This document shows, one piece after another, positions 9,446-17,279 of a DNA stretch of 64,000 nucleotides. Source of the stretch: Rhodoferax mekongensis (GTDB lineage Bacteria > Pseudomonadota > Gammaproteobacteria > Burkholderiales > Burkholderiaceae_C); the NCBI RefSeq assembly GCF_032191775.1, contig NZ_CP132507.1:1761001-1825000 (forward strand), written 5' to 3'. The translations under genes and the position numbers were made by a program. Each line of letters opens with the position of its first letter. Position 1 is the stretch's first letter. Below the pieces are notes generated by a model. The model was given only the letters and a program-made list of their open reading frames with translations, was not told the origin of the DNA and ran no database searches.

Positions 9446-10780
9446 ATGGTAGTCCGCAGGCGGTGGTTTGCCCGTGAAATCCGACCTGCGGCGCGTGAAA
9501 TTATTGAATCGGCGCGCTGCTTGCTGGTGTCCGGCCTGCTGCTGGCCACCATGGCGGCCGGTGCCGAGCCGCCCTCCCTTGCACCCCGGGTGTCCGAATT
9601 TGCATGGTTGGGCACCGTGGCCGGGGTGGAATCCGGCAGCTTGGTGCGCATTGCCCTGCCTGCTGATGCATTGACCCGCCTGCAAAGCCGCGCCGGCCAT
9701 GACGTGCGGGTGCTGAATGCCGCGGGTGAGGTGATCCCCTATGCGGTGACGGGGGGCGACGGTCCGGTGCGCCAGCGCCATGCGGTGCAGACACGGGCTT
9801 TTTCATTCACATCCACCGCCACTCAGGCCATTGCCGACCTGCGCACCGAGGTGCAGTTGCTGGCAGCGCTGGACATCAAGGGTGTGTGGCACCGCAACAC
9901 GCTTATTTCTTTGCAAGTGGCAGTGAGTGACAACCTGCAAGACTGGACCCCGGTGCCCGTGAAGGGGCCGGTCTACCGCTTTGAAGGCGCCGAGCCGCCG
10001 GTGAACACCGTGTTGGAGCTGCAAGAGCCTTTGAGCGTGGAGGGACGCTACCTGCGGATCACTTGGCCGGGTCATACCGGCGTCAAGCTCGCCAGCCTCA
10101 CAGGGCGGGTGGCCGGTTGGCGTCCTCCGGTGCCCGCAGTGCGCGCCGAGTTGGGGGCCGGTGTGGCCGATGGCGCGTCAGGCTTTGTCTGGTCTTTCCC
10201 GTTCGCTACGCCCTTGAGCGCGGTGCACCTGCACATGCTGCAGGGTGACGATCCTGTGCCCTTGCGCATCTCGGCCCGCGCCGACCCTGCACAGCCTTGG
10301 AAGCTACTGGCCTCAACCGTGGTGTACCGGCAAGACTTGCCGGGCGGATTGGGCAGCAACCCGCCACAAGCACTGCCGGATGCACAGATTGCGCAATTGC
10401 GCATAGAGGCCGGTAACGGCGTGCCTTTGCCGGCCGGCGGTTTGCGCCTGGCGGCAGAGCTGTCGCCCATGCAGGTTTTGTTTCTGGCCACAGGCCAAGG
10501 GCCCTACACCGTGGCAGCCGGCCGGGCCGGCACCGCGCAGGCTGCCGTGGAGCTGGAAAGCCTGATTCCCGGTCCTGCGATGGTGCCCGACATCGTGCCG
10601 CTGCGGCCGGTCAAGCAGCTGCGGGCCGTGCTGCCCGGGGCACCCCAGCTGTGGGCCGCATCGCTGATGCCCGCACATTGGAAGGTGCGCGGCCCGGTGT
10701 TGTGGGCTTGGTTTCTGGTGCCTCTGGCCGTGGCTATGGTCGCCGTGTGGGTGCTGGTGCGGCCGACGCACCGCCCTTGA
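9446..10780 (+). CDS. DUF3999 family membrane-anchored protein
   Basis: About 444 residues from ATG 9446; upstream in-frame starts fall within or next to the divergent lldD start and are less likely. An N-terminal hydrophobic signal (LLVSGLLLATMAAGA) leads to a large periplasmic beta-rich region (FAWLGTVAGVESGSLVRIALP, VRVLNAAGEVIPYAV, GRYLRITWPG). One C-terminal membrane helix (VLWAWFLVPLAVAMVAVWVLV) is followed by a short basic tail. This matches the DUF3999 family, whose function is not established; elsewhere it is often paired with a DUF2339 multi-spanning protein, which is absent here. The last 47 nt overlap the convergent pbpC gene. Calling the family relies on remembered patterns. Confidence 0.7.
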   Translation: MVVRRRWFAREIRPAAREIIESARCLLVSGLLLATMAAGAEPPSLAPRVSEFAWLGTVAGVESGSLVRIALPADALTRLQSRAGHDVRVLNAAGEVIPYAVTGGDGPVRQRHAVQTRAFSFTSTATQAIADLRTEVQLLAALDIKGVWHRNTLISLQVAVSDNLQDWTPVPVKGPVYRFEGAEPPVNTVLELQEPLSVEGRYLRITWPGHTGVKLASLTGRVAGWRPPVPAVRAELGAGVADGASGFVWSFPFATPLSAVHLHMLQGDDPVPLRISARADPAQPWKLLASTVVYRQDLPGGLGSNPPQALPDAQIAQLRIEAGNGVPLPAGGLRLAAELSPMQVLFLATGQGPYTVAAGRAGTAQAAVELESLIPGPAMVPDIVPLRPVKQLRAVLPGAPQLWAASLMPAHWKVRGPVLWAWFLVPLAVAMVAVWVLVRPTHRP

Positions 10781-13004
10781 CGCCGGCGCCCCGCACCTCC
10801 AGCCGAACCTGGTCCAGCACCTTGCCTTTGTTGTCGACGATCTGGATCACATGCCGCCCCGGCCAGGGCAGCCACAAAGCCGTGTTGCCTTTGGCGATTT
10901 GCTTGCCGTCGATCAACCAGCGCAGATTGCTGCCTTCGGCCTCCAGGCTCAGGCGCTGGGCCTGGGGCGGAATGTCGGGGTCCAGCGCGAGGATGGTGCC
11001 GCTGGTCGGGGCGGTAATGCGGGCGGTGTTGGTGGTGCTGTTACCGGAGCTTTTCGAATCATTTTGGCCTCTGGCGCCCGTGGAATATGCGCGGGTAGCT
11101 CCCTTTTCCATAGCAAAAACACTCTGCTCAGTGCCGTTGATGAACCATTCACTGCGGGGTGCTTCGCCCTCTACAGTCACCGTTTTTTGCACCAGACCGG
11201 CAGGGGGCTGGGGCGCACGGCTACTTCGCTGGCGGTGCAGCTGGTTCATGACTGCCGCCCAGATAGGGGCGGCGCCGGTGGTGCCGCTCACGTCCCACAT
11301 CGGGGCGCCGCTGGCGTTGCCTACCCACACGCCAACGGTATAGCGCTGGCTGAAACCCACGGCCCAGTTGTCGCGCATGTCTTTGCTGGTGCCGGTTTTG
11401 ACCGCGGCCCAGAAGCGGGTGGCCAGCACGCTGTCGGTGCCGAAGGTGCGGGCACGTGCCATGGGGTCGCTGAGGATGTCGCCTACGATGAAGGCGGCCC
11501 GCGCATCCAGCGCCGGGCTGAAGGGCGGAGGCGTGCGACCCACGGTGAGGCGGGTGGGGCTGGCGCGGCCGCCATTGGCCAGGGTGCGGTAGCTGTTGGT
11601 CAGGTTGAGCAGCGTGGTCTCAGCACTGCCCAAAGCCAGGCTGTAGCCATAGAAGTCGCCACTCTCCTTGAGCGGCATTCCCATGCGGGCCAGTTGTTTC
11701 TGAAAAGCGTCGGGCGACACCATGACCAGCGTGCGCACCGCCGGCACATTGAGCGAGGCGCCCAGTGCGGTGCGGGCCGACACCCAGCCTTTGAACTGGC
11801 GGTCGTAGTTCTGCGGGATGTAGAGGCCACCGGTGGTTTGGATCTGGGTGGAAGAGTCTTCGAGCAGGGAGGCGGCAGTGATGCGCCGCTCCGCCAGTGC
11901 CTGCCCGTACAAAAACGGCTTGAGCGTGGAGCCGGGCTGGCGCAGCGAAGTCACAAAGTCCACCTCGGGCGCGGCGCTCAGGGGGCCGCTGCTGTTGACC
12001 CAAGCCAGCACCTCGCCACTGGCGTTGTCCAGCACCAGCAGGGCGGCGTCTTCCACATGCCGGCCGCTCAACTCGCGCAGCTGGGTTTGCAGGGCCTGTT
12101 GGGCAAAGCGTTGGAGGGGCGCACTTAAAGAGCTGCGGATGGTGGCCGGTGCGGCGCCATCCCCCACCGTGGTGCGGGCCAGCTGGCGCGCCACGTGCGG
12201 GGCGATGCCCTCGCTCGCCGCAAAGTCGCGGCGGGCCAGGGCGGAGGCCACCAACAGCTCCATGGCTTCGCAGCCACCACTGCTTGGGCTTGCGGCCTTG
12301 TTTGCACTGGTGGGCTCCAGGGTTTTGAACACACTGCAGGCCCGCTGGGTGACCTGCGCCTCTTTGGCGTTGGGCGCGCGGATCAGGGCAGCCGCCACGG
12401 CGGCCTCGCGGTGGTCCAGGCCGTGCGGAGCCTTGCCGAAGAGGCTGCGGCTCAAAGCGTCAATGCCCACCAGCTCGCCCCGAAAAGGCACGAGGTTGAG
12501 GTAGGCCTCCAGGATCTGGTCTTTGCGCCAACCGCGTTCCAGGCTCTCGGCGGCCATGGTTTGGCCCAGCTTTTGCACCACGCTGCGGCCGGAGTTGCTG
12601 CGCTTCAAATCCTCGTCCAACAAGCCGGCAAGCTGCATGGTGATGGTGGAGGCGCCCCGGGTTTTGGTGTTCCACAGGTTGGCCCAGGCGGCGGCGGACA
12701 CGGCTCGCCAGTCCACCCCGCTGTGCTCGTAAAAACGCTTGTCCTCGCTCAGCACCAGCGCCGTGCGCAGCGCAGGCGACACATCGGCCAGCGCCACCCA
12801 CTGCCCGCGGCGCACGCTGGTGTCGGTGCGCAGGCGGTGCAGCACTTCGCCCTGGCGGTCCAGCAGCAAGGTGTCGGAGGGCTTGTAGCCAGCCTTTACA
12901 TGCTCAAAACTGGTCTTGGCGCCCGCCGAATGTGCGCAAGCAGCTATCAAAAGCGTAGCAAAAGTGAGGCGCAGCCTGCCTGTAGCCTTGGTGACCTTGG
13001 GCAC
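10734..13004 (-). CDS. pbpC: Penicillin-binding protein 1C (bifunctional transglycosylase/transpeptidase)
   Basis: 756 residues from GTG 13004. An upstream ATG frame (to 13178) would run into the divergent Old Yellow Enzyme gene and is unlikely. Glycosyltransferase domain about 60-230: SEDKRFYEHSGVDW and GASTITMQLAGLL. Transpeptidase domain: serine motif RQPGSTLKPF and AAVKTGTSKDMRDNWAVGF with the KTG triad. The C-terminal beta domain is the type found in PBP1C proteins. It polymerises and crosslinks periplasmic peptidoglycan while anchored by the N-terminus. Two copies of the 56-bp element are translated in it: residues 16-34 form the hydrophobic N-terminal anchor (ATLLIAACAHSAGAKTSFE) and residues about 631-649 form a linker in the C-terminal region. 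PBP1C genes usually neighbour an alpha-2-macroglobulin gene; here that partner is 4.3 kb upstream on the same strand. Confidence 0.93.
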   Translation of the reverse strand: MPKVTKATGRLRLTFATLLIAACAHSAGAKTSFEHVKAGYKPSDTLLLDRQGEVLHRLRTDTSVRRGQWVALADVSPALRTALVLSEDKRFYEHSGVDWRAVSAAAWANLWNTKTRGASTITMQLAGLLDEDLKRSNSGRSVVQKLGQTMAAESLERGWRKDQILEAYLNLVPFRGELVGIDALSRSLFGKAPHGLDHREAAVAAALIRAPNAKEAQVTQRACSVFKTLEPTSANKAASPSSGGCEAMELLVASALARRDFAASEGIAPHVARQLARTTVGDGAAPATIRSSLSAPLQRFAQQALQTQLRELSGRHVEDAALLVLDNASGEVLAWVNSSGPLSAAPEVDFVTSLRQPGSTLKPFLYGQALAERRITAASLLEDSSTQIQTTGGLYIPQNYDRQFKGWVSARTALGASLNVPAVRTLVMVSPDAFQKQLARMGMPLKESGDFYGYSLALGSAETTLLNLTNSYRTLANGGRASPTRLTVGRTPPPFSPALDARAAFIVGDILSDPMARARTFGTDSVLATRFWAAVKTGTSKDMRDNWAVGFSQRYTVGVWVGNASGAPMWDVSGTTGAAPIWAAVMNQLHRQRSSRAPQPPAGLVQKTVTVEGEAPRSEWFINGTEQSVFAMEKGATRAYSTGARGQNDSKSSGNSTTNTARITAPTSGTILALDPDIPPQAQRLSLEAEGSNLRWLIDGKQIAKGNTALWLPWPGRHVIQIVDNKGKVLDQVRLEVRGAGVKGGASAAPAPTRRP
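11059..11114 (-). repeat. 56-bp dispersed element, copy in pbpC C-terminal region
   Basis: On the minus strand: GCTATGGAAAAGGGAGC, TACCCGCGCA, then CACGGGCGCCAGAGGCC. Same orientation as pbpC and read in the frame beginning GCT ATG, giving AMEKGATRAYSTGARGQN. Confidence 0.85.
12904..12959 (-). repeat. 56-bp dispersed element, copy in pbpC signal/anchor region
   Basis: On the minus strand: GCTACGCTTTTGATAGC, TGCTTGCGCA, then GGCGGGCGCCAAGACC and TTTT. Same orientation as pbpC and the same frame as the C-terminal copy. It encodes most of the hydrophobic N-terminal segment. Confidence 0.85.
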
Positions 13005-13065
13005 GGTGTGCCAAGACTGGTCTGCGTAAACTGTGTTGATCTGCAACCCACCCACCTTTGCTCTT

Positions 13066-14166
13066 ATGTCTAACGCCGCACCCTTGTTCCAGCCCTTCAG
13101 CTTCAAAGGCTTGAAGCTTGCCAACCGCATTGTCATGGCACCCATGACCCGGTCTTTCTCGCCCGGCGGCGTGCCCACTCCGGCGGTGACCGAGTATTAC
13201 CGCAAGCGCGCTGCCGCTGCCGTAGGACTGATTGTTTCCGAAGGTACGGTGGTGCAGCGCCCGTCCGCCGCCAACGACCCGGATGTGCCGCACTTCTGGG
13301 GCGACGCTGCTTTGGGCGCCTGGCAAGACGTCATCAACGCGGTGCACCAGGCCGGTGGCGTGATGGCGCCGCAGCTCTGGCACGTGGGCGCTGCGCGCAA
13401 CCCGCGCACCACCTGGACAGCGCCACCGCCCGTGGACTCGCCCTCCGGCCTGTCGCGCCCCGGCAAAACTTTTGGCGAGCCCATGACCGACGAAGCCATT
13501 GCCGACACCATTGCCGCATTCGCCAAGGCCGCCGGTGCCGCCAAGCGCCTGGGCTTTGACACGATTGAGTTGCATGGCGCCCACGGCTACTTGATCGACC
13601 AGTTTTTCTGGGAAGGCACCAACCAACGCACCGACAAATACGGTGGTGATTTGGTGGCCCGTGGCCGCTTTGCCGCCGAAATCTTGAAGGCCGTGCGTGC
13701 CGAGGTGGGGCCGGACTACCCGGTCATCATCCGCCTCTCGCAGTGGAAGCAGCAGGACTACGCGGCCCGCATTGCGCAGACGCCCGACGAAATGGCCGCC
13801 TGGCTGCAGCCGCTGGCAGACGCAGGGGCGGACATCTTTCACTGCTCACAGCGCCGTTTCTGGGAGCCGGAGTTTGAAGGCTCTGACCTGAACTTTGCCG
13901 GCTGGGCCAAAAAGCTCACCGGCCGCCCCACCATCACCGTGGGCTCGGTGGGCCTGAGTGGTGAGTTCATTGCGGCTTTCGGCGGCGAAAGCTCCAAGCC
14001 TGCATTGCTGGACGAACTGCTGCGCCGCTTTGACCGGGGCGACTTTGACTTGGTGGCCGTGGGCCGCGCGCTCATTAGCGACCCGGATTGGGCGGTGAAG
14101 GTGCGCGATGGCCGCGAGGCAGAGTTGTCGAATTTCTCGCCGGCAGCGCTGGGCACTTTGGTCTAA
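13066..14166 (+). CDS. Old Yellow Enzyme family NADH:flavin oxidoreductase
   Basis: 366 residues from ATG 13066. TIM-barrel ene-reductase with LFQPFSFKGLKLANRIVMAPMTRSF at the N-terminus, PQLWHVGAARNP, then DTIELHGAHGYLIDQFFWEGTNQRTDKYGG, the family's FMN and active-site region. TVGSVG and DLVAVGRALISDPDW form the phosphate-binding end. It should reduce activated C=C bonds or nitro compounds with NAD(P)H in the cytoplasm. The physiological substrate is unknown, as for most members. It diverges from pbpC (61 nt between starts) and is followed after 8 nt by a LOG-like gene, probably co-transcribed. Confidence 0.9.
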   Translation: MSNAAPLFQPFSFKGLKLANRIVMAPMTRSFSPGGVPTPAVTEYYRKRAAAAVGLIVSEGTVVQRPSAANDPDVPHFWGDAALGAWQDVINAVHQAGGVMAPQLWHVGAARNPRTTWTAPPPVDSPSGLSRPGKTFGEPMTDEAIADTIAAFAKAAGAAKRLGFDTIELHGAHGYLIDQFFWEGTNQRTDKYGGDLVARGRFAAEILKAVRAEVGPDYPVIIRLSQWKQQDYAARIAQTPDEMAAWLQPLADAGADIFHCSQRRFWEPEFEGSDLNFAGWAKKLTGRPTITVGSVGLSGEFIAAFGGESSKPALLDELLRRFDRGDFDLVAVGRALISDPDWAVKVRDGREAELSNFSPAALGTLV

Positions 14167-14174
14167 GGCACGCC

Positions 14175-14687
14175 ATGGCCACGACGATCCGCCGACGGCA
14201 GGTATGTGTGTTGGGCAGCGCAGAGCCCGGCTCGGCGGCGTATGCACTTGCTGGTGAGGCCGGCCGCCTGATGGCGGGCCTAGGCATCACGGTGGTCAGT
14301 GGCTGTGGCAGCCCGGCCACCCGCCATGCAGCCGAATGCGCGGTGGCTGCGGGCGGGCAGGTGCTGAGCATCATCCCCGAAGGCGAAATGCCGTCGCCCG
14401 ATTGGCCTGCCACTGTGGTGGTGCCCTCAGGCGTGGGGGATGCGCGCAATTTGTTGATGGCCCTAGCCGGCGACGCCTGCCTGGTCATAGGCGGGCGGGC
14501 CGGCACCATCTCGGAGGTGTGCCTGGCCTGGTTGCACAAGCGGCCTTTGCTGCCGCTGACAGGTTTTGGCGGCTGGTCCGATCAGCTGGAGCAGAACCCG
14601 CCGGATGAGCGCAAAAACTCTCCCATCCTGCCTTGGAGCTCGGTGGCAGAGCTGGAAGCGCGCTTGAAAGCTTTGGGACTGGCTTAA
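14175..14687 (+). CDS. LOG/TIGR00725-like Rossmann-fold nucleotide-binding protein
   Basis: 170 residues from ATG 14175, 8 nt after the Old Yellow Enzyme stop. RQVCVLGSAEPGSAAYALAGEAGRLMAGLGITVVSGCGSPATRHAAECAVAAGGQVLSIIPEG fits the small Rossmann proteins related to lysine-decarboxylase-like (LOG) and DprA families, with a dinucleotide-type first loop and a later VIGGRAGTISEV loop in place of the LOG motif PGGxGTxxE. It is probably cytoplasmic. Because the PGGxGTxxE motif is altered to IGGRAGTISE, cytokinin-riboside phosphoribohydrolase activity should not be assumed. Co-transcription with the upstream reductase is likely. Confidence 0.7.
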   Translation: MATTIRRRQVCVLGSAEPGSAAYALAGEAGRLMAGLGITVVSGCGSPATRHAAECAVAAGGQVLSIIPEGEMPSPDWPATVVVPSGVGDARNLLMALAGDACLVIGGRAGTISEVCLAWLHKRPLLPLTGFGGWSDQLEQNPPDERKNSPILPWSSVAELEARLKALGLA

Positions 14688-14701
14688 GGCGACTGCCTGC
14701 T

Positions 14702-15061
14702 TTAGAGGAAGTAGAGCGCAGCCAAGCCCAACACGGCGGGCACGGTCTGGATGTACAGAATGCGCACCATCACCGTGACCGCACCCCACACGCCTGCCAC
14801 CGCCACGCAGGCCAGCCCGAAAGTGGCAAATGCCTTGGCAATCGCCGGGTCGGGGTAGACCAGGCCCAGCAACAGGGCCGCGGCCAAAAATCCGTTGTAG
14901 CAGCCCTGGTTGGACATGGCCGCCTTGCGCGACTCCACCTCGGACGGCGGAATGCCAAATACCTTCACCCCACGGCTCTTGTAAAGCACGGTTTCCAGCA
15001 GAAAAATGTACACGTGGATCATGCAGACCAGTGCAATAAGAACTTGGGCGACGATGGGCAT
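14702..15061 (-). CDS. DUF1304 small integral membrane protein
   Basis: 119 residues from ATG 15061. Longer in-frame starts upstream add a poorly hydrophobic stretch and exceed the usual size of about 120. Four hydrophobic helices are visible: IVAQVLIALVCMIHVYIFLLE, a segment around FLAAALLLGLVY, FGLACVAVAGVWGAVTVMV and VLGLAALYFL. The middle GIPPSEVESRKAAMSNQGCYNGFLAA carries the conserved NQGxYNG pattern of DUF1304. Function is unknown. It is divergent from a TetR regulator, and a palindrome lies between them, so it is the likely target of that regulator. Confidence 0.85.
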   Translation of the reverse strand: MPIVAQVLIALVCMIHVYIFLLETVLYKSRGVKVFGIPPSEVESRKAAMSNQGCYNGFLAAALLLGLVYPDPAIAKAFATFGLACVAVAGVWGAVTVMVRILYIQTVPAVLGLAALYFL

Positions 15062-15096
15062 GGGAGCATTCCGGTTGATAAAGTGGCTCGGAGAAT

Positions 15097-15113
15097 ACAT
15101 AATCACGTTATGT
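15097..15113. promoter_or_regulatory. Candidate TetR operator
   Basis: ACATAA-TCACG-TTATGT is a perfect 6-bp inverted repeat with a 5-nt centre in the DUF1304/TetR divergent gap. Position and symmetry suit a TetR dimer. Assignment is by location only. Confidence 0.45.
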
Positions 15114-15146
15114 TTGTAAAGGGTGCTGTTGTCACCCCCGTTACCC

Positions 15147-15779
15147 ATGTCTGACACCCCCACCAAACGCGACGGCCGCAAAGAGAACGCTAGCGCCACC
15201 CAAGCCGCACTGCAAAGCGCCGCACTGCGCTGGTTCAGCGAACAGGGCTTTGAGAAAGCACCAGTGGGCAGCATCTGCGCGGATGCCGGCGTGACCGTGG
15301 GCGCGCTCTACCACCACTACGGCGACAAAAAAGGCCTGTTTGCTGCGGTGGTGGAGCAGGTGGACGCGCAGTTGGTGCAAGCTGCCATGGCAGCAAGCCA
15401 AGGCGTGATCGCGAAAGGTGGTGGTGCGTGGGTAGCCTTTCTGGCCTCCATCGACACCGTGCTGCAAGCCGGCACTAACGCGCCTATGCGCCGCCTGATG
15501 CTGGTGGACGCACCCGCGGTGCTGGGCGCGCAGGTGTGGGGTGACATCCGCCAACGGCAGGGCTTGGGCGCCATGCGCAGCAGCATCGCCGCCATTCAAG
15601 CAAATGGCATTTTTCAGGGGCACGATGCAGAGCGCTTGGCGCGCATCGTGTTGGGCGCGCTGTATGGCGGTATGGACTCCATGCCGGATGACGAGGCTGG
15701 CGTACAAGACGCGCTGGCCGACACCCGACAGTGTCTGGTCGCCATGCTGGAAGGCCTGCGAAACAAGGATGTGCGATGA
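15147..15779 (+). CDS. TetR/AcrR family transcriptional regulator
   Basis: 210 residues from ATG 15147. The N-terminal helix-turn-helix is clear: ALRWFSEQGFEKAPVGSICADAGVTVGALYHHYGDKKGLFAAVVE, the TetR recognition pattern ending in YxHFxxK-like residues. The C-terminal ligand domain is helical and unassigned. It probably represses itself and the divergent DUF1304 gene through the palindrome at 15097-15113. It is translationally coupled to the next gene by an ATGA overlap. Confidence 0.92.
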   Translation: MSDTPTKRDGRKENASATQAALQSAALRWFSEQGFEKAPVGSICADAGVTVGALYHHYGDKKGLFAAVVEQVDAQLVQAAMAASQGVIAKGGGAWVAFLASIDTVLQAGTNAPMRRLMLVDAPAVLGAQVWGDIRQRQGLGAMRSSIAAIQANGIFQGHDAERLARIVLGALYGGMDSMPDDEAGVQDALADTRQCLVAMLEGLRNKDVR

Positions 15780-16243
15780 CAGTTCAAACCACACTTCAAC
15801 TCGGAACAGAGACCAGCACGGTGCTGTGCGTTGAAGACGGCCAAGTCGTTTTGCAGCAAGAGCTGCCGCTGGGCACAGCTTCGCTGGCCCGCCAATGGAT
15901 GCGGCACACACCGCCCACGCCGCTGGACATTGAACACGCCATAGAGGTGACTGAGGACGTGCTAATGCGGCTTGCTGCCAGGATGGTTCGTACGGAGCAG
16001 TTGCAACTAAGCGGCTCAGGTGCCGCGTTGATATTGCAAGGTGTGGGCGCTGCGCCGGATGCGGTGCTGATCTGGAGTCTGGAGGAGGTGGAAGACAAGT
16101 TCAACCGCATCGCCATGGTCAGCCAGGGTAGGCCGATCGGCCATGAGGCCTTGCCTACGGCGCCGGAGTTTTATGCGGCGATGGTGATCGTGCGGGAGTG
16201 CTTGCACCACCTGAGGTTTGGCAAGGTGGTGGTGCTGGCTTAG
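15776..16243 (+). CDS. Conserved hypothetical protein coupled to TetR regulator
   Basis: 155 residues from ATG 15776, overlapping the TetR stop by ATGA. I do not recognise the family. There is no signal peptide or membrane segment, and composition looks soluble and acidic. The start LQLGTETSTVLCVEDGQVVLQQELPLGTASLARQWMRHTPPTPLDIEHAIEVTEDVLMRL and the segment TEQLQLSGSGAALILQGVG loosely recall ASKHA/Ppx-type beta strands, but this is not enough to assign a fold. Coupling to TetR suggests a linked role or co-expression. Confidence 0.75.
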   Translation: MTVQTTLQLGTETSTVLCVEDGQVVLQQELPLGTASLARQWMRHTPPTPLDIEHAIEVTEDVLMRLAARMVRTEQLQLSGSGAALILQGVGAAPDAVLIWSLEEVEDKFNRIAMVSQGRPIGHEALPTAPEFYAAMVIVRECLHHLRFGKVVVLA

Positions 16244-16273
16244 TCAAGCAGTGTTTCTGAAACCCGTCTCGCT

Positions 16274-17239
16274 TCAAGTTGCAGCATTCTCCAATTTGGT
16301 CCACGCGACATCGGATGAAAATGCACTTTCGTCATAAGGCCAATGCTGGAATCCAGTCATCGTTTTGAGGTCAACTTTATTCAGGTTCGGGATATCGCAT
16401 TTGATGATTTCCAATACTCTTTCTTTGTTAACAGCTAAGTTATCGAAAAGGGCATATCTATTGCAAAGAACAGCGAAATTCTCACCTTGTGATGTCAGTC
16501 CATTGAAAACCAGATAAACCATCTCAATCCAAGACAACTGCGCACGTACTAGAGATGTGTAATGACGCTTGTCAGCATTGCTTAGAGTTGAAGTGTCAAT
16601 CCACAAAAACAATCTATAGAGTGTCCGAAATACTGCATCTAGGTCAGATCTTTTACTTTCAAATATTTTTTCGTAACCTTTGCTGGCTTCGATAAACAGA
16701 TCCACTTTTGTCTGCAGGTCCATCTTGCCTTCGAGGTAGTCACCTCTTTCAATCGTTTTTGCGATGGTTGCAATAGAGCTTTGATGGGACGGCGAAGGTG
16801 TGTCGCTAGCGAAATTCTTGCGATGCCATGCAGCTAACGTGAGTTTCCCGGTCGTGCCGTCTTCATCTTGGATGTTATCGACAAGCTGCCTGTAGGTCCC
16901 TAGCCAAGCAAAGAGTGATTGTTCAAAGCTCTGCTTTGCGTTTAGGACATTCGCGTGCTTGATTTGTTCGAGTGACGCCTTCAGTTCTTTCTGTTGGATA
17001 CGAATATTGATCAATACCAACAAAACAGTTGCAACCCCTATCAAAGGATTTACAAGTCCGCCAACAAAATCGCCGAACTGCCCCCAGTGCTCGGTGCTTG
17101 CCGAAAAGTCAAATGAATGGAATCTCCAGATAAAGCTGCCGACAATGATCGCCACACAAACCACTACTGCGGCAGCGATCAAATAACCTTGATTCAGTAG
17201 GTCGTTTCCTGCATCACTGCTACTTCCTGTTTTTGTCAT
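16274..17239 (-). CDS. Putative phage abortive-infection protein (putAbiC-like)
   Basis: 321 residues from ATG 17239, chosen because GGAG lies 6 nt upstream; a GTG at 17251 is the alternative. Two N-terminal membrane helices are visible (YLIAAAVVVCVAIIVGSFIW and VGGLVNPLIGVATVLLVLIN) with the motif HWGQFGDFVGGLVNP between or at them, then a basic helix IRIQQKEL. The C-terminal half has YTSLVRAQLSWIEMVYLVFNGL and FAVLCNRYALFDNL. Together these match the putative AbiC phage-resistance family as I remember it. It would act at the inner membrane after infection. The gene is visibly more AT-rich than its neighbours, with codons such as ATA, AAA and TTT common, suggesting recent acquisition. It sits between the hypothetical gene and the alpha-2-macroglobulin. 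Confidence 0.72.
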   Translation of the reverse strand: MTKTGSSSDAGNDLLNQGYLIAAAVVVCVAIIVGSFIWRFHSFDFSASTEHWGQFGDFVGGLVNPLIGVATVLLVLINIRIQQKELKASLEQIKHANVLNAKQSFEQSLFAWLGTYRQLVDNIQDEDGTTGKLTLAAWHRKNFASDTPSPSHQSSIATIAKTIERGDYLEGKMDLQTKVDLFIEASKGYEKIFESKRSDLDAVFRTLYRLFLWIDTSTLSNADKRHYTSLVRAQLSWIEMVYLVFNGLTSQGENFAVLCNRYALFDNLAVNKERVLEIIKCDIPNLNKVDLKTMTGFQHWPYDESAFSSDVAWTKLENAAT

Positions 17240-17279
17240 TCTTGACTCCACAATAATTTGTTCCTAGTTAGCGAGCGCA

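Noticed and set aside
10851..12128. 425-codon plus-strand frame opposite pbpC
   Set aside because: Composition is that of an antisense shadow and pbpC motifs are certain on the other strand.
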